Source of the DNA: Gracilaria domingensis
Taxonomy: Eukaryota > Rhodophyta > Florideophyceae > Gracilariales > Gracilariaceae
DNA length: 64,000 nucleotides
NCBI GenBank assembly: GCA_022539475.1
Contig: VCMS01000049.1
Location: forward strand, 248,001-312,000
Direction of reading: 5' to 3'
This document shows positions 43,901 through 53,145 of this stretch, piece by piece. A model generated the notes under the pieces. It was given only the letters and a program-made list of their open reading frames with translations. It searched no databases and was not told the origin of the DNA. Within the stretch, counting starts at the first letter, position 1, and every line of letters starts with the position of its first letter. The position numbers were made by a program, and so were the translations under genes.

Positions 43901-45055
43901 CTCCGGATTGAAACATAAAGCAGACCAAATGTCATTGTACCGCACCCCAGATATCCCGACTTGAAAGAAGAAGTCTGTGTTCTCCTTCGCCGTCATAGTC
44001 TGCACAGATGTGGAGTACGAAGCAGCCAACACGTGCTGAATAATTACTCCTTTGATTTCAAAAGCAGAAGTAAGAGGTTTCTTGCGGGCACGGAGTACGC
44101 GATTGACATTAAGAGCTACTTTCGAAAGAACGTAGTCCGGAAGAAAAACATCAAACGTCGAGAGGCGTGTGAGGTTGCTCTCATTAGTTTCAGCCCGACC
44201 GTTGCTTCCATCTTCTTGAATTTCCTTCGTAACGTTTTTAAGGATCATGTTCGCCTCGTATAGAAATTTTTGACCTAGCTCATTGTTCAACTCATCCACT
44301 TCAAGATCCAAAACTTTAAAGGGGGAAGCATACTGCTAATTACCAAGACCTGTCACATTGTTTCTGTTACAATCATTTGAAACATCGTCTTCACATTCTG
44401 TTCCAGTCTGCCCAGAACCCATGCTTTCCTCGAGTGTACAATCCATTTCATTGTGGAACAACGATGCCCAAACGTCTTCAACGGCCGTAGTGCGTGCTTC
44501 GATTGCGTTTGTAGTTACGCTCTCTAGGCTATTCCGGGCATCAAATGTTTGCCTATCTCGGTACAAATTTCGACCTTCTGTTGCTGGAATTGTTGTAGAC
44601 TAGTTGTGTTGGTCGCCGTCATTAATCAGATCAATAGTTGATCCAGTGGTGCATGTTTCTGACTGACTGGCATTTGGCACGACGTACGTTGGGTCCATGT
44701 CACTGCCTTCTCGTCCTTCCTCTGGATTGTGGTTTGTGTTCATTGTGTTTAGTGTTTGATCGTCTTGCGAGTGGTAAAGATTTGTGTGCGTTGGAAACGG
44801 TGATGTGGAAATACTGAGGTTGATCGGTTCATTGTCTTTTTCGTGCACAGGTGGAGAGTGCAGTGTAGTTTGAACTACAATCATGTCTTGGTCTGCGTCT
44901 GAGTGAAACTGATCGCCACTGAACGATTCAATTGGATCGTTTGGACTCGGAGGAGACGTGTCTACCTCACACTGCGTTATGGGAGGATGTCGCATCTGTA
45001 AGATCGTTAGATGGCAATGACGATAGAGCAGGATATTGAAAGAGGCTAGGTGCAA
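40946..45055 (-). pseudogene. piggyBac-like transposase with inserted YqaJ/lambda-exonuclease-type domain
   Basis: One minus-strand frame of about 1,370 codons with stops TAG 44600-44602, TAG 44336-44338 and TGA 41879-41881, and no frameshift. Numbering from 44311: an acidic N-terminal tail lies upstream. Then a piggyBac-like region (about 85-135), a likely first Asp in LSLDDDHQRLRSR (about 186) and a second in AADRGYSH...GATILGTHKR (about 271), and a YRESYSGRIASVYH strand. Residues about 600-775 look like a YqaJ-type PD-(D/E)XK nuclease: EGLFNEGQ, VSDSPDAL, CAVEIKT, YRMQCLHHAL...KVCFVV. After the TGA, piggyBac resumes with YWNHFKGGVDEF (third Asp, GGVD) and NNAAVLYRL. A Cys-rich zinc end follows (CSLC...CVLCRQAICSRCWDPWH). 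The nuclease lies between the second and third catalytic Asp. Confidence 0.75.
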
Positions 45056-45101
45056 TATCTTTCTGTCCGAGTTGCTGGGCCCTGGATCAAGGTGAGTGCG
45101 C

Positions 45102-45106
45102 CCTGG
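45102..45106. repeat. Target duplication of the nested element, left copy
   Basis: CCTGG; repeated at 46842-46846. Confidence 0.7.
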
Positions 45107-46841
45107 GAAACTCGGGAAATGCAGAAAATGAACTATTTTTAAAAATTATAGTTCAATAAGCAGTAAAAGCGTTGATTAATAATGTTTACAGCAAGGCCTT
45201 TCCCAAATGTGGTAAGTTACAAACAGATAAATTTTAACTTTGCATACACGAAAGCTCATGTGCACAATACAGTAGGCATGCTAAAAGAAGAATGGCTCTG
45301 AAAAAGCCTTTACTATTATTTTAATGATAAATTTGAATATATTTGATGATGACTTCGAACTTATCATCGTGAACTTGTGATAACATGCATAACATCACCT
45401 TCCAGACGCCTGAGCTTTGGTGTTAGAAAGTGTTAATGTCTTGGATATTAGGTACGCCTGTTAATTTCAACTTGTAGTTTCGTGAGCTTAACATTTGAAT
45501 ATTCCGAAACAAACGAATTTTAAGCTACAGAGGTGACAACTTGCAACATTTTGCCAGTTTTTGGTGTAGGTAACAAGATGAGACTTCAAAAAGCTTTTTT
45601 TCTACATTATCAAATTATTTGATTGTCGAAGCTCAACACTATTATGATTGAGCTCTTGTTTGAGATCGAAGTCTCATTTGAAAATGACACTCGTTTCACT
45701 GGAGCTTGCGGGAATCGCCGTTTGTTGACATAAACTAACAAGTAATTACAGGCGTCAGCATGTAAGACATTGTAGATTTATTTGGACCAATTTCACATAA
45801 AGTTACAATCACGTGATAGGTGTCACATTAGATATTGTAGGTTTCCAAAAATGATTGTTATTCGGCAAAAAGATCTTGGAAATGTTCGTGAATATTCGCG
45901 AACAATGCGAATATTGGCGAATGTTCGAAAAAGCAGAAGTTTAAGAACGAACAAAATAGAGCTCCCGAATTTTACTAGAAGCCGTGCAGTATAACCTACA
46001 ATTTTTGTTCTATGTAACGACCAGCTATAGATCTATTGAGATGTAGTGAAGAGTAAGAAAGTAGTTTCCAAGAAACGTAATGTTCGCGTGGCGAACATGA
46101 AAAATATTCGCGAACATGAGCGTTTTTTTAAGAATTTGAAGCGGCGAATACTTCTTTTGTAGAAGTCAAAAACCGTATCTGAGTTCTAGGCGTAGACAGT
46201 GCTGGTCATGCTTTCAAACTATATGCTTTATGTCTATGAAGACAAATTACTTTGTCTAATAAGGTTTGTTCTATCTCAAAATGTTCGCGAACAAAAAAAT
46301 GTTCGTTGAAAGAAAACAGTAATTTCAACATACGGTCAAGTTGTAGGCTTCTTTAGCAAAAAGTTTGGGTAAATACCAGAGCGTGACAGGAACAACCTGT
46401 CAACTTACAAAGGTATACGTTTTTAATAAAAATTGAGACTAATCCTTTGGACGAACATTGTTGTACTTTCTGAAACAACTGCAAAATTTTGCTCTTTCAA
46501 TATCAACTTCCGGTGTTTCCCGCAAGCTTCTGATCTCAAGAACTCTACAAAAGTCATCAACCGATGTAACTCTTGTACATGTAGTTGATGACTGAAATGT
46601 TGCTAAAGAGAACAAACGCTCATTAGTCTACTGTAAATCAATCAATACAAAGGTAAAGTCCAGATTGATACCTTTTCCAATAGGCAGTATTCTTCTTTCG
46701 TAAGATTTTTGTAAACCGTTGCATGGCTGGCACGTCTTTTAGTTCCAATTCTAGGGTAACTTTAAAATTAGCATACTTACATACGGTTGACATACGTAAG
46801 GCTCGTCAAATATTCTGCTTTTTTCGCAATTCCCGAGTTTC
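45107..46841. mobile_element. Nested non-autonomous DNA element, 1,735 bp, unrecognised superfamily
   Basis: Ends are inverted repeats: GAAACTCGGGAAATGC at the left and the complement of GAAACTCGGGAATTGC at the right. They are flanked by CCTGG direct repeats that restore the piggyBac inverted repeat when the element is removed. The interior is AT-rich with several palindromic ATTCGCGAAC/GTTCGCGAAT sites (around 45885-45925, 46080-46125 and 46280-46300). No gene of size is present. Five-base duplication and 16-bp ends do not settle the superfamily. Confidence 0.8.
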
Positions 46842-46987
46842 CCTGGAGCAAGGTGAGCGCACCTTGCCAGGGTGCATTGCACCTTATGGCGGGACTACTG
46901 CACCCTGGGTGAGTGAGTGGGACCAGCGCACCCCACTGCACCCAAAAAAATTGGGTGAGGAAAATACCTCACCCTGGTGTCATGGGG
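46842..46987. repeat. Right terminal inverted repeat of the piggyBac-like element (outer part)
   Basis: Reverse complement of 40296-40441 with about five differences, one of them a T6/T7 length change. Confidence 0.9.
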
Positions 46988-47957
46988 ATAAATTGCGTTC
47001 ATCATCATTGTACGCAACAAGGACAAATTCAGTCCCGGTTTCTGAGAGGCCTGTGGACGCCATTTTTGGGCGGAATGACGTGGGTGGTGACAAACCCGAG
47101 GAGAGCAACAAAGATTGTTCGAGAGTACCAGCCTAAACGGCGAAAGACGATAGTGTAGCTCAGCGATAGGGACAGCCCAGAACAACAGAAACAGAGCAAC
47201 ACACCCGGTAACCAACGTGTCTCGAAAGCCCACAGCCAGGTGGAGCGACAACAGGAAGGTACCACGGTAATGCAAGACACGGCCCGAGTTCGTGAAGGGA
47301 ACGAGGGCGTTCGAATAGTAAAGAAGGTCGCAATGTGCGAACGAGCCCAACAGAGGGCACCACACTGCAACTTCAGGAAAGGTGGCGGGAGACCGAGCCG
47401 CCAGTAAAGAGGAAAGAGGGAGGAAAGGTTGGTGGCAGGGAAGCACAGACCGTGCTGAGGGGAAATGGTGGGTGCCAAAAGGAGGAGGTGGAAGTCGACG
47501 ACGAAGAAGGGGAAGAAACAGTTTGCAAAGGTGGAGAGGGAGGGTCGTCGAGAGAGAGTGGTCTACCCGAGCCGAGTTAGTGGTGAGGTCTCGAGCTCGG
47601 GGGTTTATATAGAAAGCTGAACTTGAGATATAGTCTGACGTGGCGTGTTCTTTCTATTCTACACCTAGAAAGAATGGAGTTATTTCCGTGACGTTTCTCT
47701 AAAGTGAGTACATGATCGGTCTTCCATGTCGGGGTGTTGTCCGACTCCATTACACGCTATGATGTATGTACCTGTGACGGCGTTATGTTATTCGAATATT
47801 TGTCAATGTCCCCTTGGTCCCCCAGTTACCCAGGTATGCCCTATCAAAGTCCTGTGCCGACTGTCGCGAACCAGGATAAATGTCTTTCCACCCGATGCTC
47901 TGCCACTAGTTTTCCGTTCCTCACGATCCCGATCTTAGTTACTTTTCTCCGTCGAAC
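46988..47957. other. Intergenic region, no gene supported
   Basis: Overlapping long frames on both strands (for example 46895-47446 minus) cross the transposon end and show no domain, so they are probably chance in a purine-rich strand. It contains the upstream region of the acidic-protein gene. Confidence 0.4.
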
Positions 47958-48416
47958 ATGTCGGCCAAGCAAGTTCTGACTATGGTTACTGATGATGATA
48001 CGGACCATTCTGGTGTTCCCCATATGCCTTCAACAGTGATAGAGCGCGAAGCTGAAGAGGTTGATAGTGATGCCGTTGCAAAGGAGGAGGCAGAAGCGGA
48101 CTCCGATACTGATATCGAGGAGAGAATTGAGGCCGAAATTGCAGACTTCGAGCTTGTCTTGTATCGCCTGTTGTCCGGCGAAGCAAGGGAGGCTGCCAAC
48201 CTTTACAAAGGTATCCGGGCTTTGCCGGCTTTGTTTGTGCCAGGTTTGGGCTTTGGTCTTACGCTCTTTGCCTTAGCGCGGCGCTCATCGCGCCGCGCTG
48301 CCGTTGTCGATAGGGTGCGCTTAGCGGCGCGCGACACGGTCAGTGTCGCCAGCGTCCCTGTCGCCAAGAAACAGAAAACAGGAGACGGGGCATCGAGCCA
48401 GTCAGTTGCGACTTGA
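47958..48416 (+). CDS. Small acidic protein of unknown function
   Basis: 152 codons. An acidic N-terminal half (EREAEEVDSDAVAKEEAEADSD in two pieces) leads to a helical LVLYRLLSGEAREAANLYKG. A short hydrophobic stretch follows (LPALFVPGLGFGLTLFALA, about 90-108), then a basic end with KKQKTGDG, which could be a nuclear signal. The DNA near its 3' end contains GCGCGGCGCTCATCGCGCCGCGC, a hairpin like those in the array 120 bases downstream. The family is not recognised. It could be a retroelement Gag start or a host gene. Confidence 0.45.
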   Translation: MSAKQVLTMVTDDDTDHSGVPHMPSTVIEREAEEVDSDAVAKEEAEADSDTDIEERIEAEIADFELVLYRLLSGEAREAANLYKGIRALPALFVPGLGFGLTLFALARRSSRRAAVVDRVRLAARDTVSVASVPVAKKQKTGDGASSQSVAT

Positions 48417-48538
48417 TTCAACCTGTGCTGAATGTTGAGGCTGCCGCGTGGCTTTGCTTCTTGCGCGATGCTTCTGCCTTTCCAATAAACTTCCCCTGCT
48501 TGCGGCGATATGCGGCGCCACCTCTCTTCTCCTTCTGT

Positions 48539-48822
48539 GCCGCGCGCTACGCGCGGCGTCTTTCATCACCGCCGCGCGACAGCGCGCGGCACTCTTCATT
48601 CCGCACCGCGCAGCGCTGCGCGGCGCTCTTCATTCTGCGCCGCACAGCTCTGCGCGGCGCTTCCCAACGCCCCGCGGGAGCGCGCGGCGCATTTCCTTCT
48701 ACGCCGCGCGACAGCGCGTGGCGTACCTCATTCTGCGCCGCGCAGCGGTGCGCGGCGCCCGGCGGCTGTGGCGCGCGATGATGCGCGACGCCTTCCTGAA
48801 GCGCCGCGCAACGCTGCGCGGC
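48539..48822. repeat. Array of nine GC-rich hairpins, about 33-bp period
   Basis: Units begin at about 48539, 48571, 48605, 48639, 48670, 48703, 48737, 48770 and 48803. Each is a short hairpin of the form GCCGCGC-N6-GCGCGGC followed by a spacer of about 14 bases, often like GCTCTTCATTCTGC. Units differ in loops and spacers. A related hairpin lies at 48276-48298 in the upstream gene. Confidence 0.9.
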
Positions 48823-49078
48823 GCTCGGTGTGTTGGATGAGGGCGCAGCTTCTTGCCGTCGCCCTCATCTCTTCTTCCGCTGAGCTGGAAAAATTCTTGG
48901 GGGGGTGTCCCAGAGAATTCCTTGGACACCCCCCCCCGCAAACGCCACCACAAGGCCCTTCTCCATCGTTTATCATGTAGCATTCTCTTTCCTTAGCCTT
49001 ACGAACTAATAAGATGCCATGCCATTCGATCGCTAGTATAGAACAATACGACGAAGCCTACCTGCAACGCTCAGCAGA

Positions 49079-51070
49079 ATGGCGCCTGTCAACACACGGC
49101 ACAAGAGTCTCGTGGACGTTGGTCTTGGCGCCTTCGCCTTTCTGTGCAGCGTTGATCGTACCGCAGTTTCCATAACACGCCGTCTGCCAGTGCTCTGTAT
49201 CTGTATCACCGGATGGGTCACTCTTGCCATTGTGACGTTGACCACGCCGTCCGTGATTGGAGGTGAAAGTGTCACCGAACGATTCAGTGAGCTCGCACCA
49301 GTGCTGGTTTTGTCCAGCCCTATGCTGTGGGCGGCGCTGAAGGTCGTGCAAATGCTACTCGAGCTCATGGACCCCATCCAAGGCGCGCTCGCACTCGTCA
49401 ATGCCTGGTTAGGCGCTCATCTTGGTGCTTTTGATGAACCGCTGTGCTTGATTCGTACGCGATCCATCCATGCTCACTTTCATGCGACCAAAAGAATAGG
49501 TTCGAAGTATATTCGTCTTGCTCCTCTTGTCCGAAGTGTTCATCCAATGAAATCGAGTGACTGTTCCGGCACGGATCGCCACATTAACCAGAGAAACCAT
49601 CCTGGGAATGGTCCAACGTTCGAGACGAAGTATTCGCTTGCGTTTCGATGGACAAGGGAACTACTTCCATTTGCTGCCAGTGACGGCATGTTTCTTTCGC
49701 AGCACGTGACAACAGATTCATTTCTGAAACACTTCTTTACTTTTCGTTCGCAATCGGTTGCGGAAGAGGACTCGCAGAACTATCGGGTCAAGTTTTTGCC
49801 GCTTCACACCTGGTTTTACCGTCTCCGATATGTTCGATATCAGTTGAAGCGTCTTTCTCGCCGAGCTGCCCCGCATGCCGTTAGCACCGACTCGCAACTC
49901 GCAATTGACAACATTCCATCTAAATGGGTGGTGCGACCACACGATCACCGTACGGCCATGTTGTTGCTAATACGAAGGTCAGCGTACTCATGGCCAGCCT
50001 TTGTTGCCAAGTACTCACAGGCGGTCTTGAGTCTGGTCATTTCGTCCTTTGACACCCTCGTGGGTGAATTGGGATCCTTATTGTTATTGTCGGCAATGGA
50101 GTATTCTCATCCTCTCAAGCTACGACGCGATAATGCTCAAAGTTTACTTCTCACCAACTGTGCCGTGGTGAAGGATCTAGAGGGTCTTCGTGAAACGTTG
50201 CAGAATGTTGGTCTAGATTCGTTCATGGTGCTCAGCGCGCATGCTGTATTGCTCAAATATCTCTTCACCGTCTTCCAAGGCCGAAGAGATATGCTTAGCA
50301 AAGCTATCACGATGATTCGAGTGGGACAACTGTGGCGAGCAAAGCCCCCGATGTACATGCAAAACTATCTGTCTCGATTTCAGCAATTGTTTCTTTCGGA
50401 ATTCGAGTTGCCTGTGTTCGATGCGGACGAAGTTGACGCTATGGCTTTAATGTCGTACGATTCACAATCTTCTGAAAACATTGGCTCTTCCATGGGTCAG
50501 AACGATTCTATGATCTTGCTGAGCCGCAGTATTTCAAATCTGGCTAATCTCAGGCTCCAGCAAACAGCAGAAAACACGTCAAGGGATGGTGCATTGATTT
50601 TTAGCACCCTCTTAAACAAGAGTTCAGAAGTTGAAACGATGCGGAAGGAAGTGATACAATCGTACTGCATGGGATGGAGCATTGGGCTTTCACAATCTAA
50701 TCTGTACAATGCGTTCGACTTCGAAAACTGTTTCGATGACGAAATGCGCTCTCGGCTTGTTGAGATGCTCCGTGTCTGCATTGATTGCCATGCTGCCATG
50801 CTTTGTTCGGCATTGAACGGCCATTCATGGTTCGACACCTCTCTGTCACAAAATAGCGAATACAAGGGAAACATCCGTGACCTGAGAGCGGACATGAAGA
50901 AAGTTGAACAACTCGACGTGTTGGTCGCTCTACACAGGAACGAAATTCGAGCTGCAGCTTGGCTTTTTGTGGATGAAATTGCGCAAGACGAGTGGCTGAA
51001 TTGGCAGAAGTGGTGCATCGCTGATGCCCTTGAACTAACGGACCTGGTTTTCAGACAAGATGATGGATAA
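49079..51070 (+). CDS. Conserved-looking 663-residue protein of unknown function, probably membrane-attached
   Basis: A long intact frame from ATGGCGCC, a good start context. Two hydrophobic stretches near the N-terminus (about 36-56, LPVLCICITGWVTLAIVTL, and 71-95, around LVLSSPMLWAALKVVQ) are likely membrane segments. A further one may lie near SLVISSFDTLVGELGSLLLL. The rest is helical and charged with scattered Cys and no catalytic motif that I recognise. The absence of stops over 2 kb in a repeat-rich region supports a real, selected gene. Its neighbours (a truncated transporter and a carbonic anhydrase) give no clear hint of its job. Confidence 0.75.
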   Translation: MAPVNTRHKSLVDVGLGAFAFLCSVDRTAVSITRRLPVLCICITGWVTLAIVTLTTPSVIGGESVTERFSELAPVLVLSSPMLWAALKVVQMLLELMDPIQGALALVNAWLGAHLGAFDEPLCLIRTRSIHAHFHATKRIGSKYIRLAPLVRSVHPMKSSDCSGTDRHINQRNHPGNGPTFETKYSLAFRWTRELLPFAASDGMFLSQHVTTDSFLKHFFTFRSQSVAEEDSQNYRVKFLPLHTWFYRLRYVRYQLKRLSRRAAPHAVSTDSQLAIDNIPSKWVVRPHDHRTAMLLLIRRSAYSWPAFVAKYSQAVLSLVISSFDTLVGELGSLLLLSAMEYSHPLKLRRDNAQSLLLTNCAVVKDLEGLRETLQNVGLDSFMVLSAHAVLLKYLFTVFQGRRDMLSKAITMIRVGQLWRAKPPMYMQNYLSRFQQLFLSEFELPVFDADEVDAMALMSYDSQSSENIGSSMGQNDSMILLSRSISNLANLRLQQTAENTSRDGALIFSTLLNKSSEVETMRKEVIQSYCMGWSIGLSQSNLYNAFDFENCFDDEMRSRLVEMLRVCIDCHAAMLCSALNGHSWFDTSLSQNSEYKGNIRDLRADMKKVEQLDVLVALHRNEIRAAAWLFVDEIAQDEWLNWQKWCIADALELTDLVFRQDDG

Positions 51071-51783
51071 GTGGGAACTGGTTCTGACGGACAAAGGTGA
51101 ACCAAACGACACAAGTTCCCAAGGGCCTGTTGGGAAGATCGTCTCGGAAGGCCATAGCTCTGAGCCGTTCCTTTGGTTGCTGATTCGAATTTTGAGTTAT
51201 TGTTGTTAACCAGCTAGCCGAGGTTACGCTCAAGGTCGTTATTGCTGCGGAGTGGTGAGTAGATCTAGTGGTGAGTGACAAGATCGGGACATCGTTGACC
51301 GTCATGCAAGAGAACAGGATTCACTACAAACAGATGCATGTCATGCAAACGTATAACTAACAATTCACGCTGTAAGCAGAGTCATTACTTCCAACAGGTG
51401 ACTCTGGGAGGGAGGGGCGGGTTTTCGAAGGAGACCGGCGCGCACGAAGGGGGTCCGGGATGGAAGAGTAGAGCATGATCGTCGGCTCGCGAGTGGTGGG
51501 GGTGCGCCAGTGAAAGCGCTGAAACAAAATTTGTTTGCATTTAATGCGACGGCGGTGTGTCTATCTAGTATACTATATGTGCCACGGACAGCGCCGTCGA
51601 TCCAAAGATCTTCTTTCGCTCTCGCGCGGCAGATTCGCTCAAATAAATCCACTTCGTTCCTCGAAAATCCAAGGGCGCGTCGCGCGTCGTTGCCTCAATG
51701 CGATCATTACAGAGAAGTTGGAAATACTGTTTACAGGGTCGCTCATGTCCTCCGCGGCAAGCCCGCCGCGGCGCCATCACCGA
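51071..51783. other. Intergenic region, no gene supported
   Basis: Downstream of both the 663-residue gene and the truncated MFS gene. It might hold remains of the missing half of the MFS protein, but no frame here shows transporter motifs. Confidence 0.4.
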
Positions 51784-52767
51784 TCACCCGCGCGCCCACG
51801 CCGCGCATCGCATCGGCAGCAAAAACACCGTCCACAGCGCGCGCGCCTCCATCAACAACGACAGCGCCGGCTGCTTTAAGTAGTAGGACATCACCATCAA
51901 GCCCCAAAACCCGAACCACCTCGCCCTCCCCTCAACCACCTCCCGCACCAACCGCTCAACCTCCTCGCGTTTCCGAGCGTCACACGCGACCAGCCTCGCC
52001 GACGACGCGCCCGCGCCATGCGGGTGCGCGATGTAGCGCAGCGCTTTGTCTGCATCGGCGAGGCGGCCGCGCGCGACGAGCCAGCGCGGCGACTCGCACA
52101 ACCGGGATGACAGGGCCATGACGAGCAGTTCAAGTAGCGAGGTCGCGACGACGGCACCGCGCCAGCCGAGGTTGGACAACTTTGGCGCGAGCTTTTCGTG
52201 ATCCGGGAGGACGTACGGCAGCAAGCCCGATATGAGGATACACGTGCTCCAGAACGAGCGCCACGACGCGGGGACCATCTCCGGCAGGATGATGTAGCAC
52301 GCCAGCCTGCAGCCGCCGACGCTGAGGCCCATGAGCACGCGGAAGGAAAGCAGCGCGAGGTAGTTAGACGACAGGGCGCACGCAAGCTTGCACGCAAACG
52401 TGCACAGCGTGCAGAGGCGGAACACGGCCTTCCGACCGCGCAGGTCGATGACGGGCCGCCACGCGAAGAAGCCCGCGATGACGGCCAGGCCGCACGCGGT
52501 GTGGAGCCAGTAGAACTGCGTGTCGGAAAGACGCCATTCGCACGTCAGGGGCTGTTGGATGAGGGCGAGAACGAAGGTGTCGACGGGCTCGGCGGCGTTG
52601 GCGAGGGAGGCGAGAAAGACGAGGTAGTACTGGTAGCGAAGGACGGAGAGGGGCGGCAGGAAGTAGGGGTCCAGTACGTCGTCGACGGTGAAGGGGCGCG
52701 GCGCCGGCGGGGCGGGCGGCAGCTGCAGCGAAGTGACTTGTTCCCGCGGGCGTTGCTCGGACGGCAT
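51784..52767 (-). pseudogene. MFS transporter (SV2/OCT-like), C-terminally truncated
   Basis: I start at the ATG at 52765-52767 (MPSEQRPREQ). The open frame extends further up but looks non-coding. 327 residues carry only the first six or seven membrane segments and the central loop. Landmarks of the organic-ion/SV2 branch of the major facilitator superfamily are present: the loop-2-type RPVIDLRGRKAVFR, FRVLMGLSVGGC...EMVPASWRS (helix 4 to 5), and ESPRWLVARGRLADADKAL before the central loop. Normal members have 12 segments and about 450-550 residues. After MVMSYYLKQPALSLL the frame goes into a Trp/Ala/Arg-rich end without further helices. So the gene is probably broken, or the rest lies in an unseen exon. 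The substrate is unknown. Confidence 0.7.
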
Positions 52768-53145
52768 TCTGCGGAGACGCCGCGCGCGCGGAAAAGCGTC
52801 CGGCCACTGTGACGGTGCGGCGCCCGTGGTGCACAGTGACGAATCGATCAACCACAGACGAATTCTTACGTGTCCAGAAGGATGTCGTGGACCCGACAGA
52901 CAACGTGGACACACATGCCATACTTTGGCGTTCTCGGGAAATGCATTTATACCAAAAGAATTGTTGCACAAGCTAATTAACAACGTGCATGCCGTTCTGA
53001 CGCGTAGAATTAACGATGTGTTTCCATTTCTGAAGAGCTTTTTCGAAGAGTGAAGGGCAGTCACGCACGTCACGCTCATCCATACATCCTTTGGCAACAC
53101 GACGATGTACGTACATCGTCGAAGCGTCAAGGCGCATTAACACAA

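Larger units (their letters stand above)
40296..46987. mobile_element. piggyBac-like DNA transposon with long inverted repeats
   Basis: Left inverted repeat 40296-40441 (starting CCCCATGACACC) and right 46842-46987 are nearly identical over about 146 bases, with around five differences. They are flanked by ATAA (40292-40295 and 46988-46991). CCC...GGG ends and a four-base TAA-type target fit piggyBac (usually TTAA). The single large minus-strand gene encodes a piggyBac-type DDE transposase with an extra nuclease-like domain. A second element (45107-46841) is inserted in the right inverted repeat; without it the transposon would be about 4.95 kb. Three in-frame stops make it inactive. Confidence 0.9.

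Noticed and set aside
18367-45055. Reassigned stop codons (TAG or TGA read as an amino acid)
   Set aside because: TAG, TGA and TAA all end real frames in the window (2743 TAG, 2994 TGA, 9644 TAA). The in-frame stops are confined to transposon genes.
46895-47478. Minus-strand ORFs with many hydrophobic residues
   Set aside because: They run across the piggyBac end into flanking DNA and show no family motif.
48539-48822. CRISPR array
   Set aside because: The repeated units are hairpins that vary in sequence and the spacers resemble one another. There are no cas genes and the DNA is eukaryotic.
52198-53053. Plus-strand ORFs over the MFS gene
   Set aside because: GC-rich antisense shadows. Transporter motifs are on the minus strand.
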